NCBI GenBank assembly: GCA_033558025.1
Contig: JAUCEF010000006.1
Location: forward strand, 3,720,001-3,784,000
DNA length: 64,000 nt
DNA from: Phytophthora sp. 'mugwort'
Lineage: Eukaryota; Oomycota; Peronosporomycetes; Peronosporales; Peronosporaceae
Reading direction: 5' to 3'
A program made the position numbers and the translations under genes. Within the stretch, counting starts at the first letter, position 1. Every line of letters starts with the position of its first letter. Positions 1-10,822 of the stretch are shown piece after piece. Under the pieces are notes generated by a model. The model searched no databases, was not told where the DNA came from, and worked only from the letters and a program-made list of their open reading frames with translations.

Positions 1-2074
1 TTCAGCATGGAGATGACGGAAGGCGGCAATGTCTTGCACCATTGCAACGAAGCCCTGAACATCAGCGCCAAGCTCAGCAGCATCGGCACCAAGATGGAGG
101 ACGAGGACGTGGCGATCTGCTTGCTGCGCAGTCTCCCCAAGAGCTACGAGAACGTCGTACTGAACTTGGAGATGAGCAATGCAGAGCTGAAGACGCAAGA
201 CGTTGTGAAGGTGCTCACGAACGAGCATATCAAGCGGCAGGGCGAGAAGACTCCGTCGGTGAAAACTGAAGACGCGGCCAAGGCGTTCAGTGCCGAGCGA
301 GAATCTCGTCAGTGCACGTACTGCGGAAAATTGGGGCATGTCACTGACAAGTGCTGGACCAAGCAGAAGGACGAGAACCGAGGGCCAAGACGCGGCGGCA
401 ACGGCCGTAGACGCGGGGCCAACAACATCCAGTGGAGAAACGACAGCGACGGCTACGACAACGACTACGATCGAGTGGCGTTTGCGGTTTCCCTGGAATA
501 TGGAGTTTCGACGGACAAGAATGTGTCCGGGATGTGGGCGGTCGACAGTGATGCCACGCACCATATTTGCAACGACAAGTCCAAGTTCGCCAATTTGATC
601 GAGCGAAATGAAGGCGAACTTTCGGTGGCCATGGCAACAAGGCTGCCATTAAGGGTGTGGGGACCATCGTGGAAAGAGTAGTCCTGCCCAACGGCGACGA
701 GCGCGAGATCGAGATCAAGAACGCGCTGTACGTGCCAAATATGAACAAGAATCTGCTTTCGGTGCCGCAGATAAACAAGCATGGCAAGTTCCAAGTGATA
801 TTTGACGGTACTGAGATACACGTTCCGCGCAAGAACTCGAATCAAGTGGTGGCGACGGTGGATCTCGTGGATGGACTCTACTGGCTTCGCACACCTCAGC
901 GATCGGCAAATGCGGCGACAAGTGGAAGGACGGTCGATTTGCACGCGTGTATGGGTCACGCTCCAGTCGAGGTTCTTCGCAAGATGGTCGACACCAAGAT
1001 GATCAAGGACGCGAAAGCACTTTCCAAGTCGAGTGGACCAAGTGTGTGTCGTGGTTGCCAGCAAGGCAAAATGGTCCAAAAACATTCCCAAGCAACCGTG
1101 ACAAGCGTCGCTACGACACATTTGAGCTGCTCCACTTCGACATCTGCGGACCCATGGAGGAAAACTCGCTTGGCGGCAGTAAGTATCTGCTACTGATCGT
1201 GGACGAAGCCAGCGGATGCATGAAGGGTTTCTGTCTGCGTGCCAAGTCGGAAAGTGAAGAGTGCATCAAGACATACATCATGAAGGTGCAGACGCACTTC
1301 GGCAAGAAGGTCAAGTTTGTGCGGCACGACGGAGCTCGTGAGTTTGCGACCAACTCACTCAACGACTTCTACGAAGACGAAGGCATCGAGCAGCAAACCA
1401 CGGTTCCGTACGCGCACCAGACCAACGGCACGGCAGAGCGAGCCATCCGAACTATCGTCACGATCGGCCGCAGCATGTTGCATCACGCCAAGCTGGACAA
1501 GTGTTTGTGGGCTGAGGCGGCGATGACGGCCATCTATGTGAAGAACCGCCTGCCGTCACCCAAGATCGAGCACAAGACTCCGTTCGAGATCGTCTACAAG
1601 TCCAAGCCGAGTGTGAAGCACATGCGTGTTTTCGGCTGTCGGACGTACATCCTGACTCCGAAGGAGAAGCGACTCAAGTGGGATCCCAAGGCTCGCGCCG
1701 GATTGTTTCTGGGTTACGAAGAAGTGTCCAAGGCGTATCGACTTTATGACATCGAGACGGGGCAGGTGGTCATCAGTCGCGATGTCAACTTCGATGAATC
1801 GACCTTTGGGCTTTCACCGCCGATTTCTGATGAAGATGTCGACGACCTGGACTTCGACTCGCTCGACATCGACGATGATGGTCCGCGCCAGACGGAGTAC
1901 AAACAGGCAGGGAAGCGCAAGAGCCGCCCGAGTGACGAAGATGAAGCTGCCATAAGACCGCGCGCTGTGTGTCATCGACTTGGACTAGAAGAAGCAAGTG
2001 CACCGAACGACTCCCCTTCGCACCGAACAGACGCAGATGAAGAAGAAAAGTCTGGAGACCAAGATGAAGAATAG
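1..2074 (+). pseudogene. copia gag-protease-integrase, broken
   Basis: Gag (7-about 480) holds a CCHC zinc knuckle, [14 protein letters not shown], which binds the element RNA. A protease-like block follows with [10 protein letters not shown] where the family has DSG-A-T; the catalytic Gly is Asp here, so the protease is probably inactive. After a frameshift near 650 come the GAG-pre-integrase block and then the integrase core. The DDE residues are visible as D in HFDICGP (near 1139), D in RHDGAREF (near 1326) and E in TNGTAERA (near 1436). An acidic linker follows. A stop at 2072-2074 ends the frame, although the same frame continues into RT, so it is a nonsense change and not a natural end. 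Confidence 0.88.
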
Positions 2075-3680
2075 ACTCCATCTGTGTTTTGGCGTGCAAG
2101 TGCCAACTCAGTAGAAGCCGGTGAGTTATCTGAGCCGACGACATTCCAAGAAGCGGTCAACGGACCAGATCAAGTGCATTGACGCAAGGCTGTTCGCGCG
2201 GAGCTCAAGTCGATGCGACTTCGTGGTGTGTTTCGTGCTGCCAAGTTGCCCAGCGGACAACGCGCCATCGGTACCAAGTGGGTGTTCAAGATCAAGCGCA
2301 AAGCCGACGGATCGATAGAGAAACACAAGGCGCGCCTGGTGGCCAAGGGTTTTAAGCAGAAGTACGGCATCGACTACACGGAGACGTTCTCGCCCGTGGT
2401 CAAGTACGTGATGCTGCGCATGGTCCTCGCGATTGCCAAGTATTTCGACTGGCCTCTGGACCAACTCGACGTGGTAACGGCATTTCTGTACGGTGTCATG
2501 AAGGAAGTCGTGTACTGCGTGGTGCCAGAAGGGGTCGAACTGGACGATGACTTCGACTGCCTGGAACTGGTCAAGGCGATCTACGGTCTCAAGCAAGCTT
2601 CGCGCGTGTGGAACGAGGCCTTCGACGAATTCGTGTGCTCCATCGGTTTTCAAGTTTCAGCCTATGATCCGTGCCTCTACATCAAGATTGTGGATGGTCA
2701 CTGCGTTCTGTTGCTGGTGTACGTGGACGACGTATTAGTAACCGGAAGTTCGGCCGAACTGATCGCACGCACCAAGAGTGACCTGAAGACACGTTTTGAG
2801 ATGACCGACAGCGGGAAGTGTGCCTTTGTCTTGGGTATCGAGCTGGTCGACAACGCTGACGGCAGTGTAACAATGTGCCAACGGCGCTACGTGAACGACA
2901 TTCTCAAGCGGTTCGGCATGGATGACTGCAAGGCTGTGGTAAGTCCCGCGGATTTGAGCTCTCGACTGGTTCCAAGCAACGCGCCGACCAAGATCAACGT
3001 TCCCTTTCGTGAAGCTGTGGGTGCACTCATGCACTTGATGACTGCGACGCGACCAGATATCGCTTTCGCCGTGTGATATGTGTCGCGCTTCATGGAAAAC
3101 CCTCAAGTCGAGCACTGGGTTGCAGTGAAGCGAATCCTCCGCTATTTACAAGGGACCAAGTCGCATGGAATCTGTTTCAAGCCAGGCAACAAGATCGACT
3201 TTCGTGGGTATTCGGACGCGGACTGGGCTGGCGACCTCGCGGACCGCAAGTAGACTTCCGGCTACGCGTTCATGCTGATGGGTGCGCCAGTGAGCTGGGG
3301 AAGCAAGAAGCCGTCAAGTGTGTCGCTATCAACGAGCGAAGCGGAATACATCGCTCAGTCTGGTGATCCAAGAAGGCAAGTGGATTCAACGCCTGCTATG
3401 CGAGATTTTGGCGGCTGCCAACGAGACTGGACCCGAGCTCAAGATCCTCGAAGACAACCAGTCGTGCATCAAGATGACGAAGAACCCAGTGAACCATGGT
3501 CGCGCCAAGCACATCGACATCAAGTACCATCACATCCGTGATGGGGTCAAGCGCGGCGAAGTCAAGCTCGAGTATTGTGAGACTTCAATCATGCTGGCGG
3601 GCATCATGACCAAGGCGTTGCCAGGACCGCGCCACATGGATCTGACGGCGTCCCTCGGAATCTACGCGTGTTCGCATTGA
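2075..3680 (+). pseudogene. copia reverse transcriptase-RNase H, nonsense-riddled
   Basis: RVT_2-type polymerase with AIGTKWVFKIK, LVAKGFKQKYGIDYTETF, the primer block DQLDVVTAFLYG and the catalytic YVDD box (VYVDDVLVTG, near 2720). RNase H follows, with SDADWAGD, SEAEYIA, EDNQS and TKHID-like AKHIDIKYHHIRD. Stops interrupt it: TGA at 2180 where the family has Trp, TGA at 3074 where Arg is expected before YVSRF, and TAG at 3251 inside DRKSTSGY. A frameshift near 3360 moves the end of RNase H to another frame, ending at 3680. All three stops recur in copy B. Confidence 0.9.
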
Positions 3681-3690
3681 GGGAGCGTAT

Positions 3691-4031
3691 TGAGGTTGCC
3701 GGATTTTTTGGTACTGTGTACCAGTAACTGGTTAACCCGAACCGGTCCAACACGATCCCGCGATGTTTACGGTATGTTGTTTACGCAACCGATGATTAGA
3801 CGAGTAGGATGATTGGACGAGTGCGGAGTGTTGGTGATTAGCTGCACCAAATGATTGGATGCAGGGCTGCATATCTATGTGGTAGACTAGGTAGTGTAAG
3901 CTCCGATAAATCAACCACTTTCGAATCTTCCTTCTTCAGCTCAAGTGGTCTTTACTCCGGTCCTCGCACCCAAGTGCAGAACTCCCTCCGCTCAACCCAA
4001 GCCTCGCTTCAAGACCTCACCACCTTTAACA
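3691..4031 (+). repeat. copia LTR, forward (copy A 3' LTR)
   Basis: It begins TGAGGTTGCC just after the purine-rich GAGGGAGCG and ends AACA. The 5' LTR of the copy at 10547-10812 aligns with most of it, ending there in TCA directly before a primer binding site, which fixes the right boundary. Length is 341 bp. Confidence 0.8.
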
Positions 4032-4331
4032 CGAAAGGAGTTATGCACTTGGTGCGAGGACCGGAGTGAAGACCACTTGAGCTGAAGAAGGAAGATTCGA
4101 AAGTGATTGATTTATCGGAGCTTACACTACCTAGTCTACCACATAGATATGCAGCCCTGCATCCAATCATTTGGTGCATCCAATCACCAACACTCCGCAC
4201 TCGTCCAATCATCCTACTCGTCTAATCATCGGTTGCGAAAACAACGTAACGTAAACATCGCGGGATTGTGTTGGACCGGTTTCGGGTTAACCGGTTACTG
4301 GTACACAGTACCAAAACCCGGCAACCCTCAA
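4032..4331 (-). repeat. Inverted partial copia LTR, tail to tail with the forward LTR
   Basis: Reverse complement of the LTR: read on the minus strand it starts TGAGGGTTGCC at 4331 and follows the LTR for about 300 bp. It lacks the last 40 or so bases. With the preceding forward LTR it makes a 641-bp inverted repeat. Confidence 0.85.
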
Positions 4332-4334
4332 TAG

Positions 4335-6396
4335 AAGCGACTCAAGTGGGACCCCAAGGCTCGTGCTGGTCTGTTCATGGGCTACGAAGAAGTGTCGAAG
4401 GCGTACAGAGTTTATGACATCGAGGCGGGGAAGGTGGTGATAAGTCGCGATGTCACCTTCGACGAATCAAGTTTTGGTATCTCGACGGCGATCTCAAGTA
4501 ATGACGACGAAGATGTGAACCTGGACTTCGACTCGCTCGAGATTGGTGATGATGACTCGGCGGGTCCGACCGAATTCAAGCAGGCGGGGAAGCGCAAGAC
4601 TCGACCAAGTGATGCGGATACCATGTCAGTGAACTCGCGTCCTGTTCACCGTGCGACTGGTTTGGAAGAAGCAAGCGCTCCTGTCACCTCGTTTGAGCGC
4701 CAAGCCAAACGCCGAGCGAGTGTACGAATGGAACCTGGACTGCCTGACGAAGAAGAGAAGGATGCTCATGACAACGAAGAAGACGATTCCACTCCTCCCG
4801 TATTTCGGCGAGCAAATGCCAACTCAGTGGAAGCCGGTGAGTTATCTGAGCCGACGACATTCCAAGAAGCTGTCAACGGACCTGATCAAGTGCATTGACG
4901 CAAGGCTGTTCGCGCGGAGCTCAAGTCGATGCGACTTCGTGGTGTGTTTCGTGCTGCCAAGTTGCCCAGCGGACAACGCGCCATCGGTACCAAGTGGGTG
5001 TTCAAGATCAAGCGCAAAGCCGACGGATCGATAGAGAAATACAAGGCGCGCCTGGTGGCCAAGGGTTTTAAGCAGAAGTACGGCATCGACTACACGGAGA
5101 CGTTCTCGCCCGTGGTCAAGTACGTGATGCTGCGCATGGTCCTCGCGATCGCCAAGTATTTCGACTGGCCTCTGGACCAACTCGACGTGGTAACGGCATT
5201 TCTGTACGGTGCCATGAAGGAAGTCGTGTACTGCGTGGTGCCAGAAGGGGTCGAACTGGACGATGACTTCGACTGCCTGGAACTGGTCAAGGCGATCTAC
5301 GGTCTCAAGCAAGCTTCGCGCGTGTGGAACGAGGCCTTCGACGAATTCGTGTGCTCCATCGGTTTTCAAGTTTCAGCCTATGATCCGTGCCTCTACATCA
5401 AGATTGTGGATGGTCACTGCGTTCTGTTGCTGGTGTACGTGGACGACGTATTAGTAACCGGAAGTTCGGCCGAACTGATCGCACGCACCAAGAGTGACCT
5501 GAAGACACGTTTTGAGATGACCGACAGCGGGAAGTGTGCCTTTGTCTTGGGTATCGAGCTGGTCGACAACGCTGACGGCAGTGTAACAATGTGCCAACGG
5601 CGCTACGTGAACGACATTCTCAAGCGGTTCGGCATGGATGACTGCAAGGCTGTGGTAAGTCCCGCGGATTTGAGCTCTCGACTGGTTCCAAGCAACGCGC
5701 CGACCAAGATCAACGTTCCCTTTCGTGAAGCTGTGGGTGCACTCATGCACTTGATGACTGCGACGCGACCAGATATCGCTTTCGCCGTGTGATATGTGTC
5801 GCGCTTCATGGAAAACCCTCAAGTCGAGCACTGGGTTGCAGTGAAGCGAATCCTCCGCTATTTACAAGGGACCAAGTCGCATGGAATCTGTTTCAAGCCA
5901 GGCAACAAGATCGACTTTCGTGGGTATTCGGACGCGGACTGGGCTGGCGACCTCGCGGACCGCAAGTAGACTTCCGGCTACGCGTTCATGCTGATGGGTG
6001 CGCCAGTGAGCTGGGGAAGCAAGAAGCAGTCAAGTGTGTCGCTATCAACGAGCGAAGCGGAATACATCGCTCAGTCTGGTGATCCAAGAAGGCAAGTGGA
6101 TTCAACGCCTGCTATGCGAGATTTTGGCGGCTGCCAACGAGACTGGACCCGAGCTCAAGATCCTCGAAGACAACCAGTCGTGCATCAAGATGACGAAGAA
6201 CCCAGTGAACCACGGTCGTGCCAAGCACATCGATATCAAGTACCATCACATCCGTGATGAGGTCAAGCGTGGCGAAGTCAAGCTCGAGTATTGTGAGACT
6301 TCAATCATGCTGGCGGGCATCATGACCAAGGCGTTGCCAGGACCGCGCCACATGGATCTGACGGCGTCCCTCGGAATCTACGCGTGTTCGCATTGA
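4335..6396 (+). pseudogene. copia integrase C-terminus - RT - RNase H, broken
   Basis: The first frame (to 4898) is the integrase tail plus an acidic Ser/Asp-rich linker ending NGPDQVH and a TGA where Trp is expected. The RT block has the YVDD box near 5436. It then carries the same TGA (5790), the same TAG (5967) and the same frameshift in RNase H as copy A. There is no gag, protease or integrase core, so it cannot move by itself. Confidence 0.88.
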
Positions 6397-6406
6397 GGGA
6401 GCGTAT

Positions 6407-6747
6407 TGAGGTTGCCGGATTTTTTGGTACTGTGTACCAGTAACTGGTTAACCCGAACCGGTCCAACACGATCCCGCGATGTTTACGGTATGTTGTTTAC
6501 GCAACCGATGATTAGACGAGTAGGATGATTGGACGAGTGCGGAGTGTTGGTGATTAGCTGCACCAAATGATTGGATGCAGGGCTGCATATCTATGTGGTA
6601 GACTAGGTAGTGTAAGCTCCGATAAATCAATCACTTTCGAATCTTCCTTCTTCAGCTCAAGTGGTCTTCACCCCGGTCCCCGCACCCAAGTGCAGAACTC
6701 CCTCCGCTCAACCCAAGCCTCGCTTCAAGACCTCACCACCTTTAACA
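6407..6747 (+). repeat. copia LTR, forward (copy B 3' LTR)
   Basis: Same 341-bp LTR as at 3691, at offset 2716, with a few substitutions (for example around 6660-6680). Confidence 0.8.
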
Positions 6748-7044
6748 CGAAAGGAGTTATGCACTTGGTGCGAGGACCGGAGTGAAGACCACTTGAGCTG
6801 AAGAAGGAAGATTCGAAAGTGATTGATTTATCGGAGCTTACACTACCTAGTCTACCACATAGATATGCAGCCTTGCATCCAATCATTTGGTGCAGCTAAT
6901 CACCAACACTCCGCACTCGTCCAATCATCCTACTCGTCTAATCATCGGTTGTGTAAACAACGTACCGTAAACATCGCGGGATCGTTTGGACCGGTTCGGG
7001 TTAGCCGGTTGCTGGTACACAGTACCAAAACCCAGCAAGCCTCA
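6748..7044 (-). repeat. Inverted partial copia LTR, second tail-to-tail pair
   Basis: Reverse-complement LTR fragment ending at 7044 (minus-strand start TGAGGCTTGCTGGG). It repeats the arrangement at 4032-4331. It differs from that copy at more positions than the neighbouring RT regions differ from each other. Confidence 0.82.
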
Positions 7045-7054
7045 ATAAAGGAGT

Positions 7055-8760
7055 ACATGAAGAACTACAAGAAGATCTCTCCGGTGGACGTGCATCTCGC
7101 GGACGACGGTGTAGTTCAGGCTGCGGGGACCGGCGACATTGTGATGTCGATGAAGACCCCGCGCGGCATGAAGAAGGGTGTGCTCACGAACGTGTGGCAC
7201 ATTTCGAAGCTGTCGCGCAACCTGTTTTCGGTTGGTCGGTTCACCAAGGACGTCGGGCCAGTCATCTTCGAGAGCGACGGATGCTTCGCTGAAACGAAGG
7301 GTTTCAAGTGGAAGCTCGGCGCTCGTGAGGGCAAAGGGCTGTTCAAGCTGTGCATAACTCCGATGATGCCTGACGAGGCCAATGCGGCAAGTTTGAAGGA
7401 TCGCTAAGGGGACACCACGTCGTACCTCTGGCACCTTCGACTTGATCACATCGGCCATGGCGGTCTAGACGCCATCGTCAAGAAGGGCTACGGTGTTGGT
7501 ATCGACATGGCGTCGGTGAAGCAGTGGGAGCTGTGCGACGGATGCTCACTCGGCAAACAAACGCGAGTGAGCTACATGAAGTCGTCGCCGAACCGTGCGA
7601 AGCAAGTGCTGGAGGTGGTCCACAGCGATGTGTGCGGCCCCATGCAGACACCAACGGTTGGTGGCAAGCGCTACTTCGTCACGTTCATTGACGACAAGTC
7701 GCACTTCTGTGTGGTGTACTTGCTGCGGAACAAGTCCGAGGTGGCTGCCAAATTCGCTAAGTTTGTGACGTTTGCTGAAACTCAGACCGGCAAGCGCGTG
7801 AAGACACTCCGGAGCGACACGGTGGCGAGTACACTTCGGGTGCGATGGTGCGATGGCCAAGTTCTGTGCGGACCGTGGTATCATGCAGAAGTTCACGCCG
7901 CCATACACACCTCAGCTGAACGGAGTCGCCGAGCGCATGAACCGGACGTTGGTGGAGTGTGCGCGCTGCATGCTGGAACATGCTGGATTGCCCAAGACGT
8001 ATTAGGGTGAGGCTGTCGTGACAGCTACGTTCCTCCGTAATTGGTGTCCGACGCGTGCCATCAACCACGACAAGTCGCCGCACCAAGTTTGGACCGGCAA
8101 GAAACCGCTGCTGGCGAACCTCAAGGTGTTCGGTTGCCACGCGTACGTTACGTGCACGTGCCGAAGGAGAAGCGCACCAAGTTTGACGCTCGGTCGGTGC
8201 GCTGTCGGTTCCTGGGATACTCGGAGCATGAGAAAGCGTATCGTTTCAAAGAGATCAAGAGCGGTCGCGTGCTGGTGAGCCGCGACGCGCAGTTTATGGA
8301 AGACGTCTTCGACAGTGGGAGACGTGACTACCATCAGAGGGAGGTGGTGGTCATTCAAGATGAAGAGACGACGGATCAAGACGTGCAGTCGGATGAAGAC
8401 GACAAAGAAGAAGAAGACGAAGAAGCAGCGCGGGACGAAGGTTTTGAACCAGGCAGCAAGCGACACCCGCGGACGCAGTCGCTGGAAGAAGCTGTGGAAG
8501 TTCCAAGTGCCAAGCGGCAGAATCGACACCTGACCCTGGACGAGATGTCGGCTGCGGCTCAAGAAAGTCAAGACTTCGAAGCTGCATACGTCGTGAATTC
8601 AGTGGGAGAAATGCCGACCACGTTCAAGTCGGCGATGGAATCCAGCGACGCAGTCAAGTGGAAGGAGGCGTGTGACTCGGAGGTCGAGTCGCTCCGCAAG
8701 AATGAGACGTGGATCCTCGTGCCGCTGCCAAAAGGACGCAAGGCAATCGGCAACCGATAG
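7055..8760 (+). pseudogene. copia protease end - integrase - linker, broken
   Basis: Pre-integrase block (VWHISKLSRNLFSVGR), then a stop at 7405-7407. Next comes the zinc-binding region WHLRLDHIGHGGL...CDGCSLGK and the core with D in HSDVCGPM and LRSD (near 7810). A frameshift near 7815 breaks the core, and TGGTG-type continuity is lost again near 7990 and 8160. The linker is highly acidic. The frame ends at a TAG (8758) inside AIGNRWVFV, where Trp is expected, so RT begins in another frame. Confidence 0.82.
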
Positions 8761-10238
8761 GTGTTCGTGTGAAGGAGAACCAGGCTGGAGAGATCGAACG
8801 GTTCAAGGCGCGACTGGTGGCCAAGGGATTTTCGCAGAAGTACGGCATCGACTACGACGAGACTTTCGCGCCAGTGGCCAAGTTCACGTCGATCAGGATC
8901 CTTCTCAGTCTGGCGGTCAAGTACAATCTCATGGTGCACCAGATGGATGTCAAGACAGCCTTCCTGAATGGTTTATTGGACGAAGACATCTACATGGCAC
9001 AGCCGGACGGCTACATCGATGAAAAGCACCCGGACTATGTCTGTGAGCTCAAGCGGTCTCTTTACGGTTTGAAGCAGTCGCCGCGGATGTGGAACAAGAC
9101 CATCGACGACCTCATGCTCAAGCTAGGGTTCAAGAAGTGCGAGTCCGACCACTGCATCTACTCTAAGCGTGACGACCAAGACATGATCTTCGTGGCGCTA
9201 TATGTCGACGACCTGATCCTCGCAAGTAACAACGACAAGCTGCTCACGTCGATGAAGAAGGTGCTCAGTGACCGTTTCGAGATGACGGACCTGGGCCAGC
9301 TCAAGTACTTCCTCGGCATGGAAATCGATCAAGATGTGACGACAGGGAAGGTGTCGATGCGGCAAACCAAGTTTGTGAAATACATTCTGGAGAAGTTCAA
9401 CATGGAGAAGAGCAACCCTGTTAAGACGCCACAGGATCCGGGCCTCAAGCTGACCAAGGCCATGTGCGAGGGCGGCTGCAAGCACGACGAGACCATGGTA
9501 AACGTGCCATACCGGAATGCTGTGGGATGCCTCATGTATCTCATGGTAGGCACACGCCCGGACCTCGCAGCAGCAGTGGGAGTTCTCAGCCAGTTTGCAG
9601 CAGACCCATGTCCGACACACTGGCAGGCGCTCAAGAGGGTTTTCAGGTACATTCAAGGCACGAAGACGCACGGCATCGAGTTTCAAGCGAGCTGCGACGA
9701 CGGACCCCAAGGCTATTCAGATGCCGACTGGGCTGGAGACATCGAGCCAAGAAGAAGTACAAGTGGCTACGCGTTCATGATGAATGGCGGATGCATCAGC
9801 TGGAGGAGCAAGAAGCAGCGGACAGTGGCGCTGTCTTCAACGGCAGCTGAGTACATGGCGCTATCAGAGGCGACACAAGAGGCGGTGTGGCTCAAGGTGT
9901 TCCTGTGCGAGCTCGGCGAGATGACAAGCGATGAAGCACTCAAGATCTACGAGGACAACCAAGGCTCCATCGCGTTGGCCAAGAATCCCGAATTCCACAA
10001 GCGCACCAAGCACATCGACATTCGCTACCATTTCGTGCGCGAGAAGGTGAAAGACGGTCAAGTGGTGCTGCAATATGTTTCGACAACCGACATGCTGGCG
10101 GACATCATGACGAAGCCAATCTTTGCGACGCAGTTCAGTGTGCTCCGGAGCAAACTCGGCATCGAAGCGCTGAAGGCTGTCGAGTCGAGTGGGAGTGTTG
10201 TCAAGAAGACGTCTCGACCAGCTACGGTATACCGGTAA
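8709..10238 (+). CDS. copia RT-RNase H, long open frame
   Basis: An uninterrupted 509-codon frame covers the whole RT and RNase H: FKARLVAKGFSQKYGIDYDE, HQMDVKTAFLNG, SLYGLKQSPRMW, the YVDDLILAS active site (near 9207), then SDADWAGDIEPRRSTSGY, STAAEYMALS, YEDNQ and TKHIDIRYHFVRE. The frame opens with GTG and has no own start; upstream it joins the broken polyprotein through a frameshift near 8770. It is a well-preserved polyprotein piece, not an independent gene. Confidence 0.8.
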   Translation: MDPRAAAKRTQGNRQPIGVRVKENQAGEIERFKARLVAKGFSQKYGIDYDETFAPVAKFTSIRILLSLAVKYNLMVHQMDVKTAFLNGLLDEDIYMAQPDGYIDEKHPDYVCELKRSLYGLKQSPRMWNKTIDDLMLKLGFKKCESDHCIYSKRDDQDMIFVALYVDDLILASNNDKLLTSMKKVLSDRFEMTDLGQLKYFLGMEIDQDVTTGKVSMRQTKFVKYILEKFNMEKSNPVKTPQDPGLKLTKAMCEGGCKHDETMVNVPYRNAVGCLMYLMVGTRPDLAAAVGVLSQFAADPCPTHWQALKRVFRYIQGTKTHGIEFQASCDDGPQGYSDADWAGDIEPRRSTSGYAFMMNGGCISWRSKKQRTVALSSTAAEYMALSEATQEAVWLKVFLCELGEMTSDEALKIYEDNQGSIALAKNPEFHKRTKHIDIRYHFVREKVKDGQVVLQYVSTTDMLADIMTKPIFATQFSVLRSKLGIEALKAVESSGSVVKKTSRPATVYR

Positions 10239-10546
10239 GATACCGGTATGACCTTCACTCAGTGGCATTGCAATCATTCATGTGATTACGAGACGAAAAT
10301 TACGTTACGGTGTTTACGGGACGGTATTTACGCCATGGACGATTACGCCACGGGTGGGTACAAGATTGTGGGTACATGATCGGCTCTACGTGGCACTCCC
10401 TGATTGGCTGATATAACTCAGTATCCAGTAGAGAATCCAGTAGAGTGTACCCAGTAGGTAGAACTGTAGGCTTAGAGGTAGCAAGGAGTTTGCGAACTAA
10501 GGACCTAAATCAATCGCTTTGCATTTTGTCATCAAGTGACCAAGCA
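10196..10546 (+). repeat. Probable 3' LTR of copia copy C
   Basis: TGTTG at 10196 follows the purine tract GTCGAGTGGGAG at the usual place after RNase H. The stretch has no coding sense and ends near CA at 10545-10546, where LTR sequence of another copy begins. No second copy is in the window to confirm the ends. The RNase H frame runs 43 bases into it. Confidence 0.55.
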
Positions 10547-10812
10547 TTTTACGGTACGTTGCTTACGCAACCGATGATTAGACGAGTAGGATGATTGGAC
10601 GCGTGCGGAGTGTTGGTGATTGGATGCACCAAATGATTGGATGCAGGGCTGCATATCTATATGGTAGACTAGATAGCGTAAGCTCCGATAAATCAATTAC
10701 TTTCGGCTCTTCCTTCTTCAGCTCAAGTGGTCTTCACTCCGGTCCTCGCATCAAGTGCAGAACTCCCTCCGATCAACCCAAGCCTCGCTTCAAGACCTCA
10801 ATACCTTTATCA
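10547..10812 (+). repeat. 5' LTR of copia copy D (left part missing)
   Basis: It aligns with 3763-4031 and 6479-6747 and lacks about the first 75 bp. It ends CCTTTATCA directly before a primer binding site, so this is a 5' LTR end. Confidence 0.8.
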
Positions 10813-10822
10813 GGTTATGAGC
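10813..10822 (+). other. Primer binding site, half-tRNA(iMet) type
   Basis: GGTTATGAGC starts at the first base after the LTR end. It is complementary to the anticodon loop and stem of initiator tRNA-Met (…GCTCATAACC…), not to the tRNA 3' end. Priming from a tRNA-iMet fragment cut in the anticodon loop is known for Drosophila copia. The match is short, so the call is good but not certain. Confidence 0.6.

Larger units (their letters stand above)
1..4031 (+). mobile_element. Ty1/copia retrotransposon copy A (5' end outside window, inactive)
   Basis: Domain order gag - protease - integrase - reverse transcriptase - RNase H, then a 3' LTR at 3691, is the Ty1/copia order. The window opens inside gag, at the position matching about 11171 of the gag copy near 10.8 kb. 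The copy is dead: frameshifts near 640-660, near 950 and near 3360, and in-frame stops at 2072, 2180, 3074 and 3251. Its RT-RNase H-LTR part is nearly identical to copy B, 2716 bp downstream, including three of these stops. Confidence 0.92.
4332..6747 (+). mobile_element. Ty1/copia copy B (5'-truncated, inactive)
   Basis: It starts abruptly in the integrase C-terminus (EKRLKWDPKARAG region) against the inverted LTR of copy A, then runs through linker, RT, RNase H and LTR. From about 4822 onward it matches copy A almost base for base at an offset of 2716. The linker before that point (4335-4820) is clearly more diverged from copy A. Confidence 0.9.
7045..10546 (+). mobile_element. Ty1/copia copy C, different family, 5'-truncated
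   Basis: It begins inside the protease/pre-integrase region, directly against the inverted LTR. It then has integrase, linker, RT and RNase H, and a probable 3' LTR from 10196. Its proteins differ clearly from copies A and B: the RT box here is YVDDLILASN and the end of RNase H is not of the same type. It is a separate copia lineage. Confidence 0.88.

Noticed and set aside
2126..2653. 175-codon minus-strand frame, and its twin at 4842-5369
   Set aside because: Exact shadow of the copia RT coding strand; it recurs only because the RT is duplicated and has no domain of its own.
4021..4045. Hairpin CCTTT-AACACG-AAAGG as a terminator
   Set aside because: It is just the centre of the inverted LTR pair; there is no evidence for a terminator role.
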